In this document: positions 1 through 6,542 of the stretch, piece after piece | Position numbering within the stretch: position 1 is the first letter of the stretch | How the letters are laid out: the number at the start of each line of letters is the position of its first letter | NCBI GenBank assembly: GCA_902805805.1 | Contig: CADCUE010000275.1 | Coordinates: 1-7,093 of the forward strand | DNA length: 7,093 nt | Origin: an uncultured Frankineae bacterium | Lineage (GTDB): Bacteria; Actinomycetota; Actinomycetes; Mycobacteriales; SCTD01 | Direction of reading: 5' to 3' | Position numbers and translations under genes: made by a program | Notes under the pieces: model-generated | What the model saw: the letters and a program-made list of their open reading frames with translations, nothing else | Databases searched by the model: none | What the model was told of the DNA's origin: nothing

Positions 1-246
1 GTGGGGCCGGCGGCCGCCACGTCGACCAAGGCGGGGCTGCCCGACCCGCTCGGCGTGCGCGGTGTCGGGGCGGTCGCCGCCGCCGTCGACGTGCCGGTCA
101 TCGCCATCGGCGGGGTGACGGTCGAGCACGTGCCGGCGCTGCTCGCCGCCGGGGTGCACGGCGTCGCGGTCGTCGCGGCCGTGTCGCAGGCGGCCGACCC
201 GGCCTCGGCGACACGCGAGCTGCTGGCCGCGCTGCCGCCGCCATGA
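1..246 (+). CDS. thiE: Thiamine-phosphate synthase ThiE, C-terminal part (5' end outside window)
   Basis: This is the last 81 codons of a thiamine-phosphate synthase, which joins HMP-pyrophosphate to the thiazole phosphate to make thiamine monophosphate in the cytoplasm. The fragment opens in the diagnostic loop VGPAAATSTKAG (fragment residues 1-12), whose T7, T9 and K10 match the substrate/pyrophosphate-binding T-x-T-K of the family. It continues with the barrel strand PVIAIGGVT (32-40), whose glycines bind phosphate, and GVAVVAAVS (54-62). The family often has Ser where A59 stands, a small change. Complete ThiE proteins are a little over 200 residues, so roughly 60% is missing upstream. The GTG at position 1 is therefore an internal valine codon, not a start. 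The stop overlaps the thiO start as ATGA, so the two are translationally coupled. Confidence 0.93.
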   Translation: MGPAAATSTKAGLPDPLGVRGVGAVAAAVDVPVIAIGGVTVEHVPALLAAGVHGVAVVAAVSQAADPASATRELLAALPPP

Positions 247-1372
247 GCGCGGACCGCTGCGACGTCCTCGTCGCGGGAGCCGGCGTGGCCGGGCTCGCGG
301 TGGCCTGGCGGGCCGCCCAGCGCGGGCTGGGCGTCACGGTCGTCGACGACGCGCCGGGCACCGGCGCCTCCTTCGCCGCGGCCGGCATGCTGGCCCCCGT
401 CGCCGAGGCGGCGTACGGCGAGGAGCCGCTGGTCGAGCTCAGCCGGGCGTCGCTGGAGCTCTACCCCGCCTTCGTCGCCGAGCTGGAGCAGGCCGCCGGC
501 ACGAGCGTGGGGCTGCGGACGGCCGGCACGCTGCTGGTGGGCTTCGACGAGGACGACGTGCGGGCGCTGGAGCAGACGCACGCCTTCCACCTCGAGCTCG
601 GCCTGGACGCCACCCGGCTGACCCCGCGGGCCTGCCGCGCGCAGGAGCCCTCCCTCACCCCCCGGGTGCGCGGCGGGCTGCGGATCGGCGGCGACCACTC
701 CGTGGAGCCGCGCGCGCTGCACGCCGCGCTGCTGCGCGCAGCCGTGGCGGCGGGGGTGCAGCTGCGCAGCGCCCGGGTCGGGGCGCTGACCGTCGAGCGC
801 GGACGCGCCACCGGTCTGCAGCTGACCGACGGCACGCCGCTGGCGGCGGCGCAGACGGTCCTGGCGCTCGGCGCCTGGAGCGGCCGGCTGTCGGGGGTGC
901 CGGCGGGCACCGTGCCGGTGCGGCCGGTGAAGGGCCAGATCCTGCGCCTGCGGGGCACCGCCCTGCTCGACGGGACGGTGCGCGCGCTCGTCCGGGGCCG
1001 CTCGGTCTACCTCGTGCCGTACGGCGAGGACCGGCTCGTCGTCGGGGCGACCGTCGAGGAGCAGGGCTTCGACGCCCGGGTGACGGCCGGCGGCGTGCTG
1101 GAGCTGCTGCGCGACGCCACCGAGGTCGTCCCGGGGCTCACCGAGCTGGAGCTGGTCGAGACGCTGGCCCGCTGGCGACCCGGCACGCCGGACAACGGAC
1201 CGCTGCTGGGCCGGTCCTCGCTGCCCGGTCTGGTCCTCGCGACCGGGCACTACCGCAACGGCGTCCTGCTGGCACCGCTGACCGGTCAGGTGGTGGCCTC
1301 CGTGCTGTGCGGGGAGGACCTCACCGGTCCGGCTCGCGCCTTCGCCGCCGACCGCTTCGTCGAGGAGGACGC

Positions 1373-1376
<4 letters not shown>
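243..1376 (+). CDS. thiO: Glycine oxidase ThiO
   Basis: An FAD-dependent glycine oxidase of 377 residues, the normal family length. It oxidises glycine to dehydroglycine (iminoacetate), which ThiG uses to build the thiazole ring, and consumes O2. The N-terminal dinucleotide fold shows GAGVAG (12-17) and ends its second strand at VVDD (33-36). AAGMLAP (46-52) follows, then an active-site segment PVRPVKGQI (225-233). The C-terminal part has RWRPGTPDNGPLLG (310-323) and GHYRNGVLLAPLTG (335-348), both hallmarks of ThiO within the DAO family; arginines in these segments are expected to hold the substrate carboxylate. The ATG overlaps the thiE stop (ATGA) and has no clear Shine-Dalgarno sequence, which suggests reinitiation. 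The stop overlaps thiS in the same way. A different DAO-family oxidase is unlikely given the neighbours. Confidence 0.95.
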
Positions 1377-2423
<1,047 letters not shown>

Positions 2424-2430
2424 CCACGCG

Positions 2431-2508
2431 ATGAGGGCAGGCGGGACGCGGCCAGGCGCGAGGAGTCCGGGCGCGAGGAGTCCAGGCGCCGTGCGGACGG
2501 GGCGGTGA
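2431..2508 (+). other. Possible 25-codon ORF across the thiG-tenI gap
   Basis: An ATG at 2431 opens a 25-residue reading frame, rich in Arg, Gly and Pro and containing ARSPG twice because of the tandem repeat. Its TGA (2506-2508) overlaps the GTG of the TenI-like gene (2505-2507) as GTGA, the same junction style used elsewhere in this operon. There is no ribosome binding site before its ATG, but ribosomes stopping at the thiG TGA (2421-2423) could reinitiate 7 bases downstream. It may be a coupling peptide or chance. The composition looks repeat-derived rather than a folded protein. Confidence 0.2.
2453..2490 (+). repeat. 15-base tandem repeat in the thiG-tenI gap, about 2.5 copies
   Basis: The unit CAGGCGCGAGGAGTC occurs at 2453-2467, again with one change at 2468-2482, and partially (CAGGCGC) at 2483-2489. 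Each full copy carries an AGGAG Shine-Dalgarno-like core, but the nearer one is about 24 bases before the downstream GTG, too far for a normal initiation site. The repeat lies in the 81-base gap (2424-2504) between thiG and the TenI-like gene. No terminator or promoter is evident in the rest of that gap. Confidence 0.8.
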
Positions 2509-3122
2509 GGACGGGCGCCGCACGACCGGCGCCGCTCGGGCCGCTGCTCGTCCTCACCGACCGGACGCAGTGCCGCCGCCCCCTCGTCGACGTCGTCACC
2601 TTCGCGGTGAGCGGTGGCGCGCGCACGGTCGTGCTGCGGGAGAAGGACCTGCCGCCGGACGAGCGCGCCCGGCTGGCCGCGTCGCTGCACGCCCTCCTCG
2701 AGCCCGTCGGAGGCGTCCTCGTGCTGGCCGGGACGGGTCTGGCCGGCCCCGCCGTGCACCTGTCGTCGGCCGACGACGTCCCCCGCCCGCGCCCTTCCCG
2801 GTTGGGCCGCTCGTGCCACGACGCGGCAGACGTCCGCCGCGCCACCGACGAGGGCTGCGACTGGGTCACCGTCTCCCCCGTGCGCGCCACCGCGTCCAAG
2901 CCGGGCTACGGACCGGCGCTCGGCACGGCCGGCGTGGCCGCGCTCGCGGACGGACCTCCGGCGTACGCCCTCGGCGGGCTGACCGCCGCGGACGCGCGGC
3001 CCTGCCTCGACGCAGGTGCGGTGGGACTGGCGGTCATGGGGGCCGTCATGCGCGCCGAGCAGCCGGACCGCGTCGTCGCCGACCTCCTCGACCACCTGCT
3101 CGACCACCTGGGAGCGCCATGA
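2505..3122 (+). CDS. ThiE/TenI-family protein, probable thiazole tautomerase (TenI-like)
   Basis: A 205-residue TIM-barrel protein of the thiamine-phosphate synthase/TenI superfamily, clearly different from the ThiE at the window start. Visible motifs are LLVLTDR (14-20), VVLREKDLP (42-50), VHLSSADD (84-91), GRSCHD (101-106, His105), VSPVRATASKPG (123-134, K132) and YALGGLT (154-160). Compared with true ThiE, the segment before VHL is about four residues shorter and lacks the Asn-Asp pair that helps bind Mg-pyrophosphate. The T-x-T-K loop reads T129-A-S131-K132. Bacillus TenI aromatises the ThiG product using a His in an equivalent GRS-x-H stretch. Position between thiG and thiD supports that role, which I infer. 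The GTG start has no good Shine-Dalgarno but fits where family homology begins. A catalytically reduced ThiE remains possible. The end overlaps thiD as ATGA. Confidence 0.85.
   Translation: MRTGAARPAPLGPLLVLTDRTQCRRPLVDVVTFAVSGGARTVVLREKDLPPDERARLAASLHALLEPVGGVLVLAGTGLAGPAVHLSSADDVPRPRPSRLGRSCHDAADVRRATDEGCDWVTVSPVRATASKPGYGPALGTAGVAALADGPPAYALGGLTAADARPCLDAGAVGLAVMGAVMRAEQPDRVVADLLDHLLDHLGAP
3087..3110 (+). repeat. Perfect 12-base tandem duplication at the 3' end of the TenI-like gene
   Basis: CTCGACCACCTG occurs twice back to back (3087-3098 and 3099-3110), encoding LDHLLDHL at residues 195-202 of the TenI-like protein. The duplication is in frame and lies in what should be the last helix. 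It ends just before the GGGAG (3110-3114) that serves thiD. Confidence 0.85.
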
Positions 3123-3925
3123 CCCCCGTCGCCGCCCTCACCATCGCCGGCTCCGACTCGAGCGGCGGCGCCGGCATCCAGGCCGACCTCAAGGCCTTCG
3201 CCGCCTGCGGCGTCTTCGGGGCGAGCGCCATCACCGCGCTCACCGCCCAGAACACGACCGGTGTCCGGGGAGTGCACCCGGTGCCCGCCGACTTCGTCGT
3301 GGCGCAGGTCGAGGCGGTGCTCGACGACCTCGACGTCCGTGCCGTCAAGACCGGCATGCTCGGCACCGCCGAGGTGGTGCGGGCGGTCGCGGGCCTCGCC
3401 GCGGCCGGGCGCCTGCCCGCGCTCGTGGTCGACCCCGTCATGGTGGCGTCCAGCGGCGCGCGGCTGCTCGAGCCGGCGGCCGAGCGGGCGTACGTCGACG
3501 TGCTGCTGCCGCACGCGGCCCTGCTGACGCCCAACCTGCACGAGGCGCAGGTGCTGCTCTCGGCCAGCATCGGCACCCTGGCCGAGCAGCGGGAGGCCGC
3601 GCGCGCCCTGGCGGCCCTGGGACCCCGGGCGGTGCTCGTCAAGGGCGGCCACGCCGTCGAGGGGGTCGGGGACGAGGCGGTCGACGTCCTGTGGGACGGC
3701 ACGCGGCTGCGCGAGCTGCGCGCACCGCGCATCGCCGGCGCGAACGACCACGGCACCGGCTGCACGCTGGCCGCCGCCGTCGCCGCCGGGCTCGCTCGGG
3801 GCGAGGACGTCGGACAGGCGGTGGTGCAGGCCAAGGCGTACGTCGCGCGCGCCCTCACCGGGAGCGCCGGCTGGCGGCTGGGCGCCGGGCACGGACCGCT
3901 CGACCACTTCGGCTGGGAAGCATGA
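3119..3925 (+). CDS. thiD: Hydroxymethylpyrimidine / phosphomethylpyrimidine kinase ThiD
   Basis: A ribokinase-fold kinase of 268 residues, the standard ThiD length. It phosphorylates HMP and HMP-phosphate to HMP-pyrophosphate, the pyrimidine substrate of ThiE. Motifs in order are IAGSDSSGGAGIQADLK (9-25, substrate loop), ALTAQNT (40-46), KTGMLG (77-82), VDPVMVASSGARLL (104-117), LTPNLHEA (136-143), VLVKGGH (172-178) and NDHGTGCT (209-216), the anion-hole loop with the Cys215 typical of ThiD. It ends DHFGWEA, common in actinobacterial ThiD. The start at 3119 makes an ATGA overlap with the TenI-like stop and follows GGGAG (3110-3114) by 4 bases. An upstream reading in the same frame from 2570 is only the previous gene out of frame. 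No ThiE fusion is present. The end overlaps the next gene as ATGA. Confidence 0.96.
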   Translation: MTPVAALTIAGSDSSGGAGIQADLKAFAACGVFGASAITALTAQNTTGVRGVHPVPADFVVAQVEAVLDDLDVRAVKTGMLGTAEVVRAVAGLAAAGRLPALVVDPVMVASSGARLLEPAAERAYVDVLLPHAALLTPNLHEAQVLLSASIGTLAEQREAARALAALGPRAVLVKGGHAVEGVGDEAVDVLWDGTRLRELRAPRIAGANDHGTGCTLAAAVAAGLARGEDVGQAVVQAKAYVARALTGSAGWRLGAGHGPLDHFGWEA

Positions 3926-4719
3926 GCACGGCGGACGGCCTCGAGCGCCTGCGCCGCTGGCGCGACGAGGACCGGGGCGTCCCGCCCGCGTTCACCCGGG
4001 TGGGGGCCGAGCTCGTCGAGCGCGCGCCGTGCCGGACGGCGGTGCGCCTGCCGCTGTCCGACGAGCTGCGCGGGCCGGACGACACCCCGACCGGCGCGGT
4101 CACCTGCCTGCTGGCCGACTTCGGCCTGACGACCTCCGTGATCGCCTCGCTGCCCGACCTGAGCGGGGTGACGACCGTCGTGCTGACGGTCGACCACCTG
4201 GCCCCCGCGCCGGTGTCGGGTGCGCTGGTGGTGCGGTGCACAGCGGCGCCTCACAGGGGCGGCGGCCCGCAGCACGCGTCGGGGACCGTGACGGACGAGG
4301 CCGGACGAGCGGTCGCGGCGGTGTCCGGCTGGTTCCTCGCCGCGCCGGCCGACGCGGTGCACGTCGAGCGGGTCGGCCGGGTGCACGAGCCGGTGGCGTC
4401 CGATCTGCTCGACCTGCTGGGGATCGGGCCGGGCGCGAGCTTCGCGCTGCACGCGCGCGACGCCCTGAGCAACGCCCTCGGCACCCTGCACGGAGGGGTC
4501 GGGGCGCTGGCGTCGCAGCTCGCCGCGGAAGCCGCCCTGCGCCCCGGACCGCCGCCGCGCAGCTCGCGCTTCACCTTCCTGCGACCCACCCCGCGCGACG
4601 GCAGCGTCACCGTGACGGGCAGCGTGGTGCGCCGGGGCCGCCGCACCGGCGTCGCGGAGGCCGGCGTGACCGGCCCCGACGGCCGGCTCGTCCTGACCGC
4701 CGGCCTGGTCGTCGGCTGA
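3922..4719 (+). CDS. Double-hotdog (4HBT/PaaI-like) thioesterase family protein
   Basis: A 265-residue protein that reads as two hotdog folds in tandem, roughly 25-140 and 155-265, resembling PaaI-type acyl-CoA thioesterases. The second half has the family signature N184-x2-G187-x2-H190-G191-G192. The corresponding helix in the first half reads T57-G58-A59 and then A65-D66, so it has lost the His-Gly-Gly but keeps the acidic residue. In the second half that acidic position (nine after His190) is Q199. Together the halves could make one composite active site. The substrate cannot be told from sequence. The ATG overlaps the thiD stop (ATGA) and follows a weak GGGAAG (3915-3920), so it is probably co-expressed with the thiamine genes. 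A thiamine role is only a guess from position. No signal peptide or membrane segment is seen, so it is cytoplasmic. Confidence 0.82.
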   Translation: MSTADGLERLRRWRDEDRGVPPAFTRVGAELVERAPCRTAVRLPLSDELRGPDDTPTGAVTCLLADFGLTTSVIASLPDLSGVTTVVLTVDHLAPAPVSGALVVRCTAAPHRGGGPQHASGTVTDEAGRAVAAVSGWFLAAPADAVHVERVGRVHEPVASDLLDLLGIGPGASFALHARDALSNALGTLHGGVGALASQLAAEAALRPGPPPRSSRFTFLRPTPRDGSVTVTGSVVRRGRRTGVAEAGVTGPDGRLVLTAGLVVG

Positions 4720-4720
4720 C

Positions 4721-5302
4721 GTGCACGACGCCGCGCACTGGGACGAGCGCTACGCCCGCCGCTCCTGGCTGTCCGAGCCCAGCTCCACCGTGCTCGAGGC
4801 GGTGGAGCGGCTGGCACCGGGCCGCGCCGTGGACGTGGCCGCCGGGACGGGGCGGCACGCCAGGGCCCTGGCCGACCGCGGCTGGCGCGTCACGGCGGTG
4901 GACTTCTCGTCGGTCGGCATCGAGCAGGGGCGCGCCGCCGACCGGGAGGGGCGGGTCGACTGGGTCGTGAGCGACGTCGCCGACTGGGCACCGGCGACCC
5001 CCGTCGACCTGGTGCTCGCCGCCTACGTGCAGCTCGGCGCGGCCGGCCTGCGCCACGTCGCCGGCTGGCTGTCCGACGGCGGACGGCTGGTCGTCGTCGG
5101 GCACGCCCTGCGCAACCTCACCGACGGCGTCCACGGCCCGCAGGACCCGGCCCACCTGCAGACCGAGCAGTTCCTGCGGGCCGGCGCGCAGGACCTGGTC
5201 GTGGAACGCCTCGAGGAGGTGCTCCGGCCGGACGAGGGCGGCACCGTCGTCGAGCTGCTGCTGGTCGCTCGGCGCGGAGTCGGCCGACCCGCGCAGGGCT
5301 GA
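4721..5302 (+). CDS. Class I SAM-dependent methyltransferase, small TehB-like type
   Basis: A compact Rossmann-fold methyltransferase of 193 residues. HWDERYA (6-12) resembles the start of TehB/thiopurine-type methyltransferases. Motif I is VDVAAGTGRHARALA (37-51), followed by the acidic end of strand 2 at VTAVDFS (57-63), which should bind the SAM ribose. WVVSDVADW (81-89) is the next strand, VDLVLAAYVQL (95-105) is motif IV-like, and LSDGGRLVVVGH (117-128) is strand 5. GPQDPAHLQT (139-148) resembles a loop of uncharacterised actinobacterial relatives. The target is unknown: small molecule is likelier than protein or nucleic acid because there is no extra recognition domain. The GTG start is one base after the thioesterase stop, with no clear Shine-Dalgarno, which implies translational coupling. 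The last ~10 residues are unstructured. It appears to close the thiamine-linked transcription unit. Confidence 0.85.
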   Translation: MHDAAHWDERYARRSWLSEPSSTVLEAVERLAPGRAVDVAAGTGRHARALADRGWRVTAVDFSSVGIEQGRAADREGRVDWVVSDVADWAPATPVDLVLAAYVQLGAAGLRHVAGWLSDGGRLVVVGHALRNLTDGVHGPQDPAHLQTEQFLRAGAQDLVVERLEEVLRPDEGGTVVELLLVARRGVGRPAQG

Positions 5303-5446
5303 CGGGGCCGCCGGGCGGGCAGGCCGTGGACGACGGCACGTTCGAAGCGCCCGGCCGGGTGGAACAGCTCAGCCGACCGCTCGCCCGGACCCGCGGGTCC
5401 TGCGCCCGGCCGCTCCGACCGGCGATCACGACGAGAGGCAGGCCCG
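5303..5446 (+). other. Intergenic region between methyltransferase and ppk2
   Basis: This 144-base gap is the largest in the window and probably separates two transcription units. It contains a 10-base palindrome CCCGGCCGGG (5350-5359) and a perfect 14-base palindrome (5387-5400). A GAGAGGCAGG stretch (5433-5442) just before the ppk2 ATG is its likely ribosome binding site. I see no convincing -35/-10 pair and no stem followed by a T run. Confidence 0.6.
5387..5400. promoter_or_regulatory. Perfect 14-base palindrome upstream of ppk2
   Basis: GGACCCGCGGGTCC is exactly self-complementary and lies 46 bases before the ppk2 ATG, a place where a dimeric repressor or activator could bind. In DNA this G+C-rich a couple of 14-base palindromes are expected by chance over 7 kb, so only the intergenic location argues for function. 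With no loop it is not a typical terminator hairpin. Confidence 0.25.
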
Positions 5447-6448
5447 ATGACGGACGTCCCGGTGGAGGAGCTGCCCAGGGCGGTCCAGGAGCTGCCCCGC
5501 GCGGTGGACGTCCTGCCGCCCGCCATGCAGGACGCCGTCGCCGCCAGTCCGCTGGCCTCCGACCTCTCCGGTCTGCACGTCGACGCCGACGACGAGGACG
5601 ACCCCGTCCTGCTGCGCGCCGACGGCACGGTCGTGGACACCTGGCGCGAGGGCTACCCGTACGCCGAGCGGATGTCGCGCGAGGAGTACGACCGCACCAA
5701 GCGGCTGCTGCAGATCGAGCTGATCAAGCTGCAGAACTGGGTCAAGGAGCGGGGGGAGAAGATCGTCCTGCTGTTCGAGGGACGCGACGCTGCCGGCAAG
5801 GGCGGCACGATCAAGCGCTTCACCGAGCACCTCAACCCGCGCGGCGCGCAGGTCGTCGCGCTGGAGAAGCCCAGCGAGCGCGAGCGCACGCAGTGGTACT
5901 TCCAGCGCTACGTCGAGCACCTGCCGGCCGCCGGCGAGATCCTGCTGTTCGACCGGTCCTGGTACAACCGGGCGGGCGTCGAGCGCGTCATGGGCTTCTG
6001 CAGCCCGCTCGAGTACCTCGAGTTCATGCGCCAGGCGCCGGACTTCGAGCGGATGCTCGTGCGCTCGCAGATCTCCCTGGTCAAGTTCTGGTTCTCGGTG
6101 TCCCAGGCCGAGCAGCGCACCCGCTTCGCGGTCCGGCAGATCGACCCGGTGCGCCAGTGGAAGCTCTCGCCGATGGACCTCGCCTCGCTCGGCAAGTGGG
6201 ACGACTACACCGAGGCCAAGGAGGCGATGTTCTTCTACACCGACACCGCCGACGCCCCGTGGACGGTCGTCAAGAGCAACGACAAGAAGCGCGCCCGGCT
6301 CGAGGCCATGCGCTACGTCCTGCACGCCTTCGACTACGAGGGCAAGGACACCGAGGTCGTGGGCACCCCCGACCGGCAGATCATCGGCCGTGGCGCCGAC
6401 CTGTTCGAGCAGGGCGAGCACGCCGGGAAGCTCTACCCGCGGCTGTGA
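5447..6448 (+). CDS. ppk2: Polyphosphate kinase 2 (PPK2 family, class I type)
   Basis: A 333-residue P-loop kinase that moves phosphate between inorganic polyphosphate and nucleotides, usually regenerating GTP/ATP from the diphosphates. The single-domain core runs from about residue 78 to 298. It has LQIELIKLQNWVK (88-100), Walker A in FEGRDAAGKGGTIKR (110-124, K118), TEHLNPRGA (126-134), ERTQWYFQRYVEHLP (146-160), Walker B in LLFDRSWYNRAGVERVMGF (166-184, D169-R170), the lid region ending DPVRQWKLSPMDL (233-245) and KKRARLEAMRYVL (280-292). These are strong class I PPK2 hallmarks. The first ~75 residues are an acidic, probably flexible extension with a three-fold heptad repeat. The ATG at 5447 follows GAGAGGCAGG; a GTG-initiated reading from 5326 in another frame is a shadow. 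Exact nucleotide preference cannot be read from the sequence. Confidence 0.95.
   Translation: MTDVPVEELPRAVQELPRAVDVLPPAMQDAVAASPLASDLSGLHVDADDEDDPVLLRADGTVVDTWREGYPYAERMSREEYDRTKRLLQIELIKLQNWVKERGEKIVLLFEGRDAAGKGGTIKRFTEHLNPRGAQVVALEKPSERERTQWYFQRYVEHLPAAGEILLFDRSWYNRAGVERVMGFCSPLEYLEFMRQAPDFERMLVRSQISLVKFWFSVSQAEQRTRFAVRQIDPVRQWKLSPMDLASLGKWDDYTEAKEAMFFYTDTADAPWTVVKSNDKKRARLEAMRYVLHAFDYEGKDTEVVGTPDRQIIGRGADLFEQGEHAGKLYPRL
5468..5530 (+). repeat. 21-base (7-codon) repeat, three copies, in the ppk2 5' end
   Basis: Codons 8-14, 15-21 and 22-28 give ELPRAVQ, ELPRAVD and VLPPAMQ. The first two copies are nearly identical in DNA; the third is more diverged. It forms an amphipathic, proline-punctuated stretch before the kinase core. 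Confidence 0.7.
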
Positions 6449-6449
6449 G

Positions 6450-6459
6450 CCGCCGGCGG
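6450..6459. other. Short palindrome after ppk2, weak terminator candidate
   Basis: CCGCCGGCGG is self-complementary and starts at the last bases around the ppk2 stop. The following CGCCGCG could also pair with CGGCG, but the loop would be only two bases. There is no T run, so an intrinsic terminator is doubtful. It is recorded because no better candidate exists in this gap. Confidence 0.15.
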
Positions 6460-6473
6460 TCGCCGCGTCGCCC

Positions 6474-6502
6474 TTGACCGTGTCCGGCCGCGCCGTCAGA
6501 GT
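6474..6502 (+). promoter_or_regulatory. Candidate sigma-70-type promoter for the M6 protease-like gene
   Basis: TTGACC (6474-6479) matches the actinobacterial -35 consensus. A 17-base spacer leads to CAGAGT (6497-6502), which keeps the important A at position 2 and T at position 6 of the -10 box but is otherwise weak. The position, about 40 bases before the start codon, in a 94-base gap after ppk2, is sensible. It implies the gene is transcribed on its own. Confidence 0.4.
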
Positions 6503-6532
6503 TCCGGCTGCACCGCTGCGACGACCGCCGAC

Positions 6533-6538
6533 GGAGGA
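6533..6538 (+). promoter_or_regulatory. Ribosome binding site of the M6 protease-like gene
   Basis: GGAGGA lies 4 bases before the GTG at 6543. It is one of the clearest Shine-Dalgarno sequences in the window and settles the start of the last gene, at the same time ruling out the internal ATG at codon 9. Confidence 0.7.
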
Positions 6539-6542
6539 CGCC

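Noticed and set aside
2453..2490. CRISPR-like or mobile-element repeat
   Set aside because: The copies are directly adjacent with a 15-base unit and no spacers, inverted ends or cas/transposase genes; it is a simple tandem duplication.
3046..4491. 481-codon minus-strand frame opposite thiD and the thioesterase-like gene
   Set aside because: Low-complexity Arg/Ser/Pro/Ala translation, no motif, fully antisense to genes with clear homology.
5303..5330. Terminator hairpin just after the methyltransferase gene
   Set aside because: ACGGGGCC and GGCCGT could pair only with a two-base bulge, and no T run follows; too weak to call.
5426..6421. 331-codon minus-strand frame opposite ppk2
   Set aside because: It mirrors the ppk2 coding frame, and its composition is explained by the reverse complement of a strongly conserved kinase.
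5326..6477. 383-codon plus-strand frame overlapping ppk2
   Set aside because: It is the ppk2 region read in the wrong frame; the PPK2 motifs appear only in the frame starting at 5447.
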